DNA from: Deltaproteobacteria bacterium
GTDB taxonomy: Bacteria; Myxococcota_A; UBA9160; UBA4427
Assembly: GCA_002719955.1 (NCBI GenBank)
Contig: PBFW01000062.1
Span: 20,338 to 84,337 of the forward strand
Length of the DNA: 64,000 nt
Direction: 5' to 3'
A program made the position numbers and the translations under genes. This document shows, one piece after another, positions 36,355 through 44,074 of this stretch. Each line of letters opens with the position of its first letter. The stretch's first letter is position 1. The notes below the pieces were generated by a model. That model worked only from the letters and a program-made list of their open reading frames with translations, made no database searches and had not been told where the DNA came from.

Positions 36355-37227
36355 TCACAGGACACGAAGCAGCCAGAAGGGCGGCAGAAAAAGGATCGCC
36401 ACGGTTCCGATCGCGATGGCGGGTGCAAAACCAAAAGGGCGACCGAGGGCCCCGCGAGCGATTGCTTGAGCACCACCCAGAATCAAGCCGACGAGTGAAG
36501 AAGCGAGGATCGTGTCGACTACACCCGCAGGCCCGACGACCGCCCCGATCATCGCGAGCAGCTTGACGTCCCCGAGCCCGAGACCCGGAAACCACAGCCA
36601 ATAATCCGCCTCGCCGGGTCTTGGAATGTCTTCCCCTTCCCCGGGCCAATGCTCGAATTCGCGCCCCATCGCGACCGACACGCGCGCATGAAGGAACGCG
36701 ACGAACCAGAGCACACCCCCACCGACGAGCGCCCCGATCAACGCGCGGACCAAAGCCTCCAGCCAGACTTCGCCGTAATGCGCCTGGATCGCGGGAACGA
36801 CGAGCAGCGAAGCCACCAGGCCGCCCAGCGAAATCGAATCCGGGATGATCTGGTGATCGTGATCGATCATCGCCGCAGCGACAAGTGCCGCTGCGAACAA
36901 GCAATAGGTTGTCGTCCACCAGGTCGGGCCGAAGCGCCACGCGACGGCCGCAAAGAGCAGGCCCGTCAGCAATTCGACCGCGGGATAACGAAGCGAAATC
37001 GATGTCCCGCAGCCGCGACATTTCCCGCGCAGCCAGAGGAACGAGAGAATCGGGATATTGTCCCAGGGCTTGATCTGGGCCTCGCACTCGGGGCAATGCG
37101 AGGGCGGAAACACGATGCTCTGCCCGAGCGGAACGCGGTGGATCACGACGTTCAGGAAGGATCCCACCAGCAACCCGAAGATCAGGGCGATCGGCATCAG
37201 CGCGCCCGGCGCTATCTCGATCGTCAT
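36355..37227 (-). CDS. pilD: PilD, prepilin peptidase and N-methyltransferase
   Basis: An inner-membrane aspartic peptidase that cleaves and N-methylates type IV prepilins. The 290-residue protein has SFLNVVIHRVP, the zinc-binding CPEC (Cys45/48) and CRGC (Cys70/73) of the methyltransferase loop, the catalytic AMIDHDHQIIPD and GLGLGDVKLLAMIG (Asp220), and about eight membrane helices. It is the last gene of the pilus block and would process the PilA encoded at its start. Confidence 0.95.
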   Translation of the reverse strand: MTIEIAPGALMPIALIFGLLVGSFLNVVIHRVPLGQSIVFPPSHCPECEAQIKPWDNIPILSFLWLRGKCRGCGTSISLRYPAVELLTGLLFAAVAWRFGPTWWTTTYCLFAAALVAAAMIDHDHQIIPDSISLGGLVASLLVVPAIQAHYGEVWLEALVRALIGALVGGGVLWFVAFLHARVSVAMGREFEHWPGEGEDIPRPGEADYWLWFPGLGLGDVKLLAMIGAVVGPAGVVDTILASSLVGLILGGAQAIARGALGRPFGFAPAIAIGTVAILFLPPFWLLRVL

Positions 37228-37329
37228 CCTCCCCCCATCCGCCGTTCTTGCCCGGACCGCGCCGCTCGAACTCTACGTCATTCGACGATCGACGCCCCAT
37301 CTCACGACGACGTCCCCCGCCGACTCGAA

Positions 37330-38106
37330 CTATTTCAGATCTCGCCGATTGAAGATCATCGATCCCACCAGAAGCGCGCAGACCGTGTACCCGAGTGCAT
37401 AGATGAGGGCCAGGACGATCTCGGAGCCGGGGATCGGCAGGCCGTGGACCGCCTCTAGCGTCTTGTTGAAGGCCTCGAAATCTGGCACCAGCATGAAGAC
37501 GAAGCTCGACATCGCCGAAACCGAGTCGAGGTCCGACTGCTGCCCCAGCGCTCGCAGGTCACGCGAGAGATGGCCGATCATCCAGAGCCCGGTCGTAAAG
37601 AAGGCGGCGAGCATCGGCGTCGTAAAGGCTGAGAACAAGGTGGCGATCGCGACCAGCACCATCAGCTCCAACCCGACCATCGCGATCGCGATCCCGTGAT
37701 TCAGACCGAGCGGCGCCCCAGCAAAGGTAGAGACGAGGGCAAAGGCGGCGGCCATCAAGACGAGCTGAATCCAGACCGTAGTGGTCAGCCCAACCCATTT
37801 GCCGAGCAGGAATTCCGTTCGTGAAACGGGTTTGGAGAGGATCGTGTAGATCGTTCGGCGCTCGACTTCGTTGTAGATCAGCCCGATCCCGAGAAAGATC
37901 GCAATGCCCCCGCTGAACAAGCGAATGGCGGCCATTCCCATGTCCTGAAGGATCTCGTCGACCTCGACATAGGAGAGTGTCGCCAGCACCAAACCGGACG
38001 CGATCATCATGAGACTGAATCCGAGGAGCGTGTAGAGCAACTTGTTTCGGATCGCCTCGCGGAAGGTATTCACCGCGATGGCGGAGACGCGAACGAATCG
38101 ACTCAT
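37330..38106 (-). CDS. pilI: ABC transporter permease, PilI-like
   Basis: A 258-residue ABC-2 type permease with six membrane helices (NKLLYTLLGFSLMMIASGLVL to the C-terminal ALGYTVCALLVGSMIF) and the coupling segment NEVERRTIYTILSKPVSRTEFLLGKW. It overlaps the ATPase gene by 4 nt. The order pilA, TPR protein, ATPase, permease, pilD equals pilA-pilG-pilH-pilI-pilD of Myxococcus xanthus, where PilGHI is needed for pilus assembly. The symbol rests on synteny and family. Confidence 0.85.
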   Translation of the reverse strand: MSRFVRVSAIAVNTFREAIRNKLLYTLLGFSLMMIASGLVLATLSYVEVDEILQDMGMAAIRLFSGGIAIFLGIGLIYNEVERRTIYTILSKPVSRTEFLLGKWVGLTTTVWIQLVLMAAAFALVSTFAGAPLGLNHGIAIAMVGLELMVLVAIATLFSAFTTPMLAAFFTTGLWMIGHLSRDLRALGQQSDLDSVSAMSSFVFMLVPDFEAFNKTLEAVHGLPIPGSEIVLALIYALGYTVCALLVGSMIFNRRDLK

Positions 38107-39050
38107 GCCGTCTCCCCCGCCCGCACGGCATCGAGGAAAACCTCCTCGAGCGAGTTGCGATGGGGCATCACCGAAACCACCTGGGCACCAGCCGTCATGA
38201 CCAGCCCGAGCACGTTGTGGACATCCTTCTCCGCGACGCGAATCTCGATTCGCTCGCCGAGTCCGTGCATCTCGAGGTCGAAACGCTCGTGGATCTGGTC
38301 CGCGATCTCCGGCGAGAGCTGGGCCAACACGATATCCGTCCGACGCCCGGTATCGGGCATAAAATCCTCGATCCGGCCCTGATGGCGAATCGCGCCCTTC
38401 ACGATGATCGCAACGCGATCACAGATCATCTCGACATCGTGCAGAAGATGGGTGTTCATCAGGACGGTTTTGCCTTCGGCGCGCAGGGACAGGATCACGT
38501 CCCGGATCTCCTTTCGCCCGATCGGATCGAGTCCGCTCATCGGTTCGTCCAGAAAGACGACCTTGGGATCATGGATCAAGGCCTGGGCGACGCCGACGCG
38601 CTGGAGCATCCCCTTCGAGTAGGTCCGCAAACGAGCATCCGCGGCATGTCCGAGATGCACCTGGCCGAGAAGTTCATCGACGCGTGCGCTGCGATCCGAA
38701 GCCGACACGCCCGAGAGTCGCGCATGGAAGTCGAGGATCTCGCGCGCGGTCAAGAATGGGTAGAAATAGGGGTTCTCCGGAAGAAATCCGATCTGACGCC
38801 GAAATTCGGACTCCTCCACGTCGCAGCCCAGGATCGAAGCCGATCCCTCCGTCGGGCGGATCAACCCCATCAGGATCTTCAGCGTTGTCGTCTTGCCGGC
38901 CCCATTGGGTCCCACGAAGCCAAAGATCTCACCGTCGTGCACCTCGAACGTGACGCCGTGCAACACGCGTTTGCGAACCAGCCCGAAACCGGGGCGAAAA
39001 TCCTTGACCACGTTCTGGACGCGGATGATTTCGGCCTTCTCAACCGTCAC
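38103..39050 (-). CDS. pilH: ABC transporter ATPase, PilH-like
   Basis: A 315-residue ATPase with Walker A GPNGAGKT (47-54), Q-loop GFLPENPYFYPFLTA, signature TYSKGMLQRVGVAQAL and Walker B VVFLDEPMSGLDPIGR. A C-terminal domain of about 90 residues follows, ending NSLEEVFLDAVRAGE. The start is GTG at 39050, chosen because GGGGGGCGGA lies upstream and it overlaps the end of the previous gene by 11 nt; the open frame is longer. It pairs with the adjacent permease. Confidence 0.9.
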   Translation of the reverse strand: MTVEKAEIIRVQNVVKDFRPGFGLVRKRVLHGVTFEVHDGEIFGFVGPNGAGKTTTLKILMGLIRPTEGSASILGCDVEESEFRRQIGFLPENPYFYPFLTAREILDFHARLSGVSASDRSARVDELLGQVHLGHAADARLRTYSKGMLQRVGVAQALIHDPKVVFLDEPMSGLDPIGRKEIRDVILSLRAEGKTVLMNTHLLHDVEMICDRVAIIVKGAIRHQGRIEDFMPDTGRRTDIVLAQLSPEIADQIHERFDLEMHGLGERIEIRVAEKDVHNVLGLVMTAGAQVVSVMPHRNSLEEVFLDAVRAGETA

Positions 39051-40014
39051 GTCGATCCGCCCCCCGACCCAACTGGCGATCGGTTCGTTCGATCTCGAGA
39101 CCACGACTTTCGAAGCGTTCGCGATCGAAGCCCGAGAAGTGAACCTCGTAGCGTTTCCCCAGATAGGAAGAAACGACGCGGTCCGTGTCGGGCTCGATCT
39201 GCCAGATCGAGCCCCGGGAAAGGGAATCGGGAATGGCATCCGGTTCGGGACTCGGCAGCCTCTCGAGCACGCGAAATCGGCCTCGAATCAGGTCGTCCAC
39301 GGACTCGATGTCGCGGCCCGCAAGATCGCGATAGGCGTCGCGTGCGCGCTCGATGTGGCGAGCCTTGTACTCGATCTCGATCTCATCGAGCGCGGCTTCG
39401 AGCTGGACGACCTCGGAATCGTCCGAGGTCGTTTCGATCAGCTGGCGAAGAAAGATTTCCGCAACACCGATATCGCCCTGCTGGCTCTTCAGGCGAGCGA
39501 CGAGGCGCGGCAGATAAGTGGGGGCCCCGGGAAGTTCCATCGCGAGCGAGAGTGCCGCAGCGGCCTCCTCGAAATGACCCAGATAGTAGAACTCGTTGAA
39601 GCCCAGATAGAAATAATTCCGCCAATCATCCGGATGGAATTCGATCGCGCGTCTGAGCAAACGGTTGGCAAAGCGCACCTGATCCGGGCTGTATGTGAGC
39701 CAGACAGCGGCAAAGCGGTACGGATGACCCACATGCGGGTTCAGAGTCGTCACGACATCAATCAACCTGCCGAGATGTGAAGCGGTCTTCTCCTGGACGT
39801 GATCGGTTGCGCCAACGACCTGTACCGCCTGCAGCCAATAATAATCCGCGAACAGCGCATCAAAGCCGAGCGAGGCGACGTCAGCGACCTGGGGATCGGG
39901 AACGAATTCCGCTCCCCGGTCCGCACGCGTCGCCGTAGGAAGACGCGCATGAGCCCAGCCGGTGCCGAGTGCGAAAATCATCAGCAGACAGACCCGAACC
40001 AACTTGAACGGCAT
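39040..40014 (-). CDS. pilG: TPR protein, PilG-like pilus accessory protein
   Basis: A 324-residue exported protein. The N-terminus MPFKLVRVCLLMIFALGTGW is a signal peptide ending near AHA. The body has helical TPR-like repeats (DDWRNYFYLGFNEFYYLGHFEEAAAALSL) and a distinctive FDALFADYYWLQAVQVVGATD segment found in pilus-linked TPR proteins. The start has GGAGG 8 nt upstream. In M. xanthus the gene at this position, pilG, is needed for pili together with the ABC pair. Assignment is by gene order and general character rather than detailed similarity. Confidence 0.75.
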   Translation of the reverse strand: MPFKLVRVCLLMIFALGTGWAHARLPTATRADRGAEFVPDPQVADVASLGFDALFADYYWLQAVQVVGATDHVQEKTASHLGRLIDVVTTLNPHVGHPYRFAAVWLTYSPDQVRFANRLLRRAIEFHPDDWRNYFYLGFNEFYYLGHFEEAAAALSLAMELPGAPTYLPRLVARLKSQQGDIGVAEIFLRQLIETTSDDSEVVQLEAALDEIEIEYKARHIERARDAYRDLAGRDIESVDDLIRGRFRVLERLPSPEPDAIPDSLSRGSIWQIEPDTDRVVSSYLGKRYEVHFSGFDRERFESRGLEIERTDRQLGRGADRRDG

Positions 40015-40090
40015 GTGGGAGACCTCCGATCCAGCCCCACGTAAGGAGCCCATCCTCGTGCGCGGCGAGCAAGCGATTCCTTTCGCCGCT

Positions 40091-40675
40091 CTAGAAATCG
40101 TCCCCTCCGAGTGCCCGCACGACCTGGTCGGCAAGGGGAGCCCCACTGTTGATCGGCGGGGACTGGTTGCCGCCGAGCCAGGTTTCGCAAAATCCACCGG
40201 CCCCGTCCGACTGCGCGTACATCACCACCGAGAGATTGCCGTCCCCATCCAGGTCGCCATACGCCGCCGCCGTAAAGCACTCGCCGGCCGTACAGGTCGG
40301 GCAGCGACTGGGATCGGCGATACTGGTCACCGTGTCGTAATCGAAGAACACGTCACCATCAGGCACCCAGCCGACGTCTGAGAACGCCGCGGCGATGCCG
40401 TCCGAGTCTCGCTTGATGGTCGTCGGAGGAAGGCCGGTCGCGCCGAGGGGCTCTGCAACGACTCCGACGTAACCGCTGAACTCCGCGTAATAGGATTTCT
40501 GGACCTTCGCGAGAGCGCCCAAATTCGCGTACGCCTCCGCTCGCTTGGACGTCAGCTGGTAGTTGATGAAGGCCGGAATCGCGACCGAGGCGAGGATGCC
40601 GATGATCGCGACGACGATCATCAATTCGATCAGCGTAAATCCTCGAGCCCGATTGCCTTGTATTCGAGTCATCAT
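40091..40675 (-). CDS. pilA: PilA, type IV pilin precursor
   Basis: The 194-residue prepilin has a short leader ending RARG, then FTLIELMIVVAIIGILASVA, with cleavage after Gly12, Phe13 to be N-methylated and Glu5 of the mature protein present. The C-terminal globular part contains four cysteines (CPTC, GEC, GGFC), allowing two disulphides, and a DLDGDGN calcium-binding-like loop. It is likely the major pilin because it heads the pil block and has a sigma-54 promoter. Two ATG codons are adjacent; the first (40675) is preceded by GGGAGA. Confidence 0.95.
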   Translation of the reverse strand: MMTRIQGNRARGFTLIELMIVVAIIGILASVAIPAFINYQLTSKRAEAYANLGALAKVQKSYYAEFSGYVGVVAEPLGATGLPPTTIKRDSDGIAAAFSDVGWVPDGDVFFDYDTVTSIADPSRCPTCTAGECFTAAAYGDLDGDGNLSVVMYAQSDGAGGFCETWLGGNQSPPINSGAPLADQVVRALGGDDF

Positions 40676-40741
40676 GATTCTCCCTGTGGGGCGATCCGCT
40701 TCACCGCGGCACGCATTGCCACACCCGCCCAAGGGAGCAAA

Positions 40742-40757
40742 AGCAACACCCGTGCCA
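40742..40757 (-). promoter_or_regulatory. Sigma-54 promoter of pilA
   Basis: On the minus strand the sequence is TGGCACGGGTGTTGCT, matching the consensus TGGCACG-N4-TTGCW exactly, with the required ten bases between the GG and GC dinucleotides. Transcription should start near 40732, giving a leader of about 57 nt before the pilA ATG. Sigma-54 control of pilA through an NtrC-type activator such as PilR is established in several bacteria. No pilS or pilR gene lies in this window. Confidence 0.9.
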
Positions 40758-40882
40758 GCGGACACGCACCACGACTTTCATCGGCAAGAGTCCGCCTACC
40801 CTTGAGCCACGCCCACGGCTTCGACCTCGGCACCGCGGGGTGAGGGGGGCACACCCGACGCACGGCGGATTCACGACACGAT

Positions 40883-40912
40883 GTGACGATTCTGAGGTGC
40901 CGGTGACGATTC
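40883..40912 (-). promoter_or_regulatory. Candidate enhancer-binding site upstream of pilA
   Basis: The 10-base sequence GTGACGATTC occurs at 40883-40892 and again at 40903-40912, exactly 20 bases apart, which is two helical turns. It lies about 125 bases upstream of the sigma-54 element, the usual distance for an NtrC/PilR-type activator. Function is inferred from position and spacing only. Confidence 0.5.
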
Positions 40913-40988
40913 GGGGGGCGGGGGCCGAAGCCCGTCCCCAGCCGAACGCAGTCTTCCAACGGGAATAGGAGAGAAGCGACCCCTCGGG

Positions 40989-41018
40989 TTGACAGTGGCG
41001 GAAGCGTCCGGCTAGTCT
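40989..41018 (+). promoter_or_regulatory. Sigma-70 promoter of the tRNA-Glu gene
   Basis: A perfect -35 TTGACA (40989-40994) is followed after 18 bases by TAGTCT (41013-41018). The expected start near 41025 is about 12 nt before the mature tRNA 5' end. Confidence 0.72.
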
Positions 41019-41036
41019 CGGCCGCCTTCAGGATGC

Positions 41037-41112
41037 GCTCCCATCGTCTAGTGGCCTAGGACACGGCCCTCTCAAGGCTGAAACACGGGTTCGAGTCCCG
41101 TTGGGAGCACCA
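41037..41112 (+). tRNA. tRNA-Glu (anticodon CTC)
   Basis: The 76-base sequence folds as a cloverleaf. The acceptor stem pairs GCTCCCA with TGGGAGC and is followed by discriminator A and an encoded CCA (41110-41112). The anticodon stem CGGCC/GGCTG encloses loop CTCTCAA with anticodon CTC, reading the glutamate codon GAG. The T arm ACGGG-TTCGAGT-CCCGT is regular. It stands between pilA and the exonuclease gene. Confidence 0.96.
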
Positions 41113-41171
41113 TTCTGACTTCCCCGCCCTGAATTTCGCTCTGGCTTGGCGTACCCCGATGGTCCGCCCTC

Positions 41172-41888
41172 GTGGCTCGAGCGAACAAGTCGTTTCCGTT
41201 GCGCGGTCACGGATGGACCGGCGCCGGCCACGCCGCTAGGACCGATTTCCGGAGTCTTTCGAAATTGAGCACCGAATTGGCCTTTGCGTTCCTGGATTGT
41301 GAGTTTGGTGGACTCGACGTCGAGATCCATGACCTGACCGAGGTCGGCCTGATTCTCACGGATGCCCGGCTCGAAGAGTCGGCGGAGGCGCAGTGGCGCG
41401 TTCGCGCGCGCCCCGACCGGGTCAGCCCCGAGGCCGCACAGATCTTTGGCTACGACGAAGAACTCTGGGCCAAGGCCCCCGGCGTTCGCCAGGTCCTGAC
41501 CGAGATCGTCGAGATGCTCCCGAAAGATCGCAAGGTGATTCCGGCCGGACAGAACGTGCGAATGGATGTGATCTTCCTGGAACGCGCCTTCAAGAGCTGC
41601 GGCATCCCCTACCCCTTCGACTATCACGTCATCGATCTCGCGACGCTCTTCTACTCCTGGTCGCTGGTCGCGGGTGAACCGGCGCGGGCCATCTCCCTTC
41701 GCCAGGCAGCGACGACCGCAGGGCTGCTCGGAAGCGGCGGCGTCGCCCATCGCGCCCTGGAGGATGCCCGCCTCACCCTCGAGTGTTTCCGGCACTACAT
41801 CGCGCGGCTGGCCCCACGCGAACCCGCCGAAATGCCCGCCCCGCCCAGCGCGCCAAGCACGAGCGAGTCCGCACCAGACGCCGGATAG
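41172..41888 (+). CDS. DEDDh 3'-5' exonuclease (DnaQ/oligoribonuclease-like)
   Basis: The catalytic residues of the DEDDh family are visible: FLDCEFGGLD (Asp42, Glu44), GQNVRMDVIFLE (Asp132) and AHRALEDARLT (His193, Asp198). This fits a single-domain metal-dependent 3'-5' exonuclease acting on DNA or RNA, such as an RNase T/DnaQ-like enzyme. Numbering assumes GTG at 41172; TTG at 41265 with CGGAG upstream is an equally good start and would put motif I at residue 11. The C-terminus is Pro/Ser-rich. It follows the tRNA-Glu gene by 60 nt. Confidence 0.85.
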   Translation: MARANKSFPLRGHGWTGAGHAARTDFRSLSKLSTELAFAFLDCEFGGLDVEIHDLTEVGLILTDARLEESAEAQWRVRARPDRVSPEAAQIFGYDEELWAKAPGVRQVLTEIVEMLPKDRKVIPAGQNVRMDVIFLERAFKSCGIPYPFDYHVIDLATLFYSWSLVAGEPARAISLRQAATTAGLLGSGGVAHRALEDARLTLECFRHYIARLAPREPAEMPAPPSAPSTSESAPDAG

Positions 41889-41905
41889 CCAGCGCCGGGG
41901 CGAGC

Positions 41906-42481
41906 TCAACCCAATCGCACACGCCATTTTTCCATCGCGCGACGATCGACCCATCCGAAGAGCACGACCAATGCCCGGCCCCAGGCCGTCGTCGCATCGA
42001 AACGCAGAGCCGAGGCGAAGTCGATCACGATCGGCCGCCCATCTTCCCCCGCCAGGATATTGCTCCGGTGTCTCAGGTCGAGGTGAACGACGCCGCGGCG
42101 ATGCATCTCATGAATCGTCGCTTCGAGTTCACCGAGAAAACCCGGCGGCAGGCGACTCGACAGCGAACGGGAGAGGAACACCCCTGGCCGGTATTCGATC
42201 ATCAGGGCATTTCCATCGAGTCGACCGAGCAAGCGTGGGATGGCGGGAACGCCCTCGAGCCGTCGATAGGCCTCTTCCTCCCGCGCGATCAGTCGCGGTG
42301 CCAGGAAGCGACGCACCCAGCGCTTGCGTGGTGCAAAATCCTTCACCACCGCGCGCCCGCCGTCGACCTCCACGAGCAGGACGTCGGGGTTGCCCCAGCC
42401 GCCTCGGTTCAACACCTCTAGCGTTCGCTCGGAAATCTCTCGGCGCGAGAGCGGCTCGAATCGATCGTGCGAGGGATTCAT
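41906..42481 (-). CDS. Small RIO/Kdo-kinase-like protein kinase
   Basis: A 191-residue kinase-fold protein. It shows the ATP lysine in GGRAVVKDF (Lys47), a Glu in IAREEEAYRRLEG (around 70), the catalytic HLDLRHRSNIL (His133, Asp135, Asn141) and the metal-binding IDFASAL (Asp154). The compact form resembles lipopolysaccharide Kdo kinases (KdkA/WaaP) and RIO-type kinases. Substrate cannot be assigned; a role in LPS core phosphorylation is possible. It is convergent with the exonuclease gene and follows a small hypothetical gene by 20 nt. Confidence 0.82.
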   Translation of the reverse strand: MNPSHDRFEPLSRREISERTLEVLNRGGWGNPDVLLVEVDGGRAVVKDFAPRKRWVRRFLAPRLIAREEEAYRRLEGVPAIPRLLGRLDGNALMIEYRPGVFLSRSLSSRLPPGFLGELEATIHEMHRRGVVHLDLRHRSNILAGEDGRPIVIDFASALRFDATTAWGRALVVLFGWVDRRAMEKWRVRLG

Positions 42482-42501
42482 TCGGCGCAGACCGCGTGGA
42501 T

Positions 42502-42864
42502 TCAGGAATCCTTCGGCGGAGCCAGCCTGCCGTCGGCGACCATCTGCCAGAGTTCTTCACGAAGTCGTTTCCGGAAAACCGGATCGGCCGGAACGGGATC
42601 GAGATCCGCGCAAAGGAAATCGAGGAGTTCTCCCTCTTCGACTGCGGTGCCGAGGATCGCTTCGCCAGTGGTTCCGCCCGGGAGGTACCCGAACTCGGTG
42701 CTCACATCGACGACGGATCTCGCACTCGGCCGCGCGCGCTGCGACGCGCTGATGACTCCACGTTGGTGGACGGGTTGGAACCAATCCCAGATCGCCTGCC
42801 AAACTCTGCCACGCCCCACGTGCGTCACTCCTCGGACGACCAGCTCGAAATGCCCCGTTGGCAT
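42502..42864 (-). CDS. Small hypothetical protein
   Basis: A 120-residue open frame with a C-terminal helix DPVFRKRLREELWQMVADGRL that looks like a genuine protein motif, preceded by GVTHVGRGRVWQAIWDWFQP. No known domain was recognised. Being 20 nt upstream of the kinase gene on the same strand suggests cotranscription. The start at 42864 has no clear ribosome-binding site, and the codon pattern is hard to separate from overlapping frames, so confidence is moderate. Confidence 0.5.
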   Translation of the reverse strand: MPTGHFELVVRGVTHVGRGRVWQAIWDWFQPVHQRGVISASQRARPSARSVVDVSTEFGYLPGGTTGEAILGTAVEEGELLDFLCADLDPVPADPVFRKRLREELWQMVADGRLAPPKDS

Positions 42865-43052
42865 TCACACAATCTGACGTCACCTAAGAGTGGTGCCGTC
42901 CTCTTGCATGTGTCAGAGGGGAATCGAATTATTCTCCAACTCGGCCGGTGGGTCAGGATCCGTTTTGGCTGGATCCATTTGGCGACAAGCGATCGCCCCT
43001 CGGGGAATCGCTTGCTCTCGCAGAGGCTCTCCGCGGCCTCTCCGGCCAGCCA

Positions 43053-43676
43053 TCAGCGAGCGGAGCGCAGGCCTTTCACGAGCAGCTCGATCAGGGCCTC
43101 GCACGCGGTCCGAAGCTCCTCACCCTGCGGAATCCGAGTGTAGATGCCGAAGAGGCTCGTCATCACGACGATCGCGATCTGATCGGCTGAGAGCGAGGAG
43201 CGGAGCTCTCCGCGATCAGCGGCCGACTGGAGGTGGTGCGCGAGCTCGTCGGAAAGCATCGGCAGATTGTGGGTGGGGTCGTTGATGTCGTGGGGACGAC
43301 GCACATAGAGCGAGAGCAATTCACCGAGTAGCCCGGCCTCACCGACCCGACTGTGCTCGTCGATGCAGGCGTCGTTGACGCGCAGCAAGAGTTCTTGGAG
43401 CGTCGGGCGGGACTCGTCCAGAACGGCGACGCGACGGGCCACCCGCCCATTGATCCGACGCGCCAACTCCAGGAGCACGTCGTCCTTGGCGGGAAAGTGG
43501 AAATAGAAGGTCCCGCGTGCAACCCCGGCGGCCTTGGCGATCCGGTCGATCTGGGCGGCCGCAAATCCGACATCGCGAAACTCGCGCAAGGCCGTCTCGA
43601 AGATCCGCTCGCGCGTTTCAGCGCGCTGCCGAGCCCTCATGCCCTGGGGCTTCGGCTTTCCGCCCGGCCCACCCAT
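43053..43676 (-). CDS. TetR family transcriptional regulator
   Basis: A 207-residue regulator whose N-terminal helix-turn-helix is IDRIAKAAGVARGTFYFHF with the preceding RERIFETALREFRDVGF. The start at 43676 is supported by GAGGG 5 nt upstream; the open frame continues to 43886 and includes an ATG at 43742. The C-terminal ligand domain (about 70-200) is typical in length and divergent in sequence. It is divergently arranged with the metallo-beta-lactamase gene, which it probably controls together with itself. Confidence 0.88.
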   Translation of the reverse strand: MGGPGGKPKPQGMRARQRAETRERIFETALREFRDVGFAAAQIDRIAKAAGVARGTFYFHFPAKDDVLLELARRINGRVARRVAVLDESRPTLQELLLRVNDACIDEHSRVGEAGLLGELLSLYVRRPHDINDPTHNLPMLSDELAHHLQSAADRGELRSSLSADQIAIVVMTSLFGIYTRIPQGEELRTACEALIELLVKGLRSAR

Positions 43677-44074
43677 TGTGCCCTCGTTCGTGCCGACCCG
43701 CGGACCCGCGCCACCGGAAACGATTGTCGGGGGACTGCCCATGCACAAGAAATAAATCAGTGACTGACGAGTGTCAACGAAAATCCAAAAGACCGTTAGA
43801 TACAAGCCCTCCCTGCTACCCCCCGGCGAAACAGACAAAAACGATGGGGCTCGTCCGGGGTCTCCGGCTCGCACCCCCGTGGCCATACCCTGCGGGAGTC
43901 AGATCCCCCAGGCGGGAAGAACGCCGATTGCGATGCGACGAAAGCTCACGGGCCCGGCGGATGCCCACCGCGAGATGTCGCGAGACGCAGCGGGGCTACG
44001 CTTTCCGCTCGACGTCGACGCATCGTGCGGGCGCTTCCGTGGCGAACGTCACGCGATGAAAGAGAGGTTGCGGC
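43677..44074. other. Divergent promoter region of tetR and the MBL-fold gene
   Basis: This 398-base interval holds the candidate operator described separately. Apart from that, I see no gene, repeat or clear promoter hexamers; the open frames in it are extensions of the flanking genes or shadows. Confidence 0.5.
43757..43776. promoter_or_regulatory. Candidate TetR operator between the divergent genes
   Basis: The region TCAGTGACTGACGAGTGTCA contains two dyads: TCAGT-G-ACTGA (43757-43767) and TGAC-GAGT-GTCA (43765-43776 within the same stretch). TGAC/GTCA half sites are typical of TetR-family operators. It lies about 80 nt upstream of the tetR start. Inferred by inspection. Confidence 0.45.

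Noticed and set aside
38160..39599. 479-codon plus-strand frame opposite the ABC ATPase and TPR genes
   Set aside because: Antisense to two supported genes, with no recognisable motif.
41674..43143. 489-codon plus-strand frame running over the exonuclease end, kinase and small gene
   Set aside because: Composition is Arg/Pro/Ser-rich with no domain; the kinase on the other strand has clear catalytic motifs.
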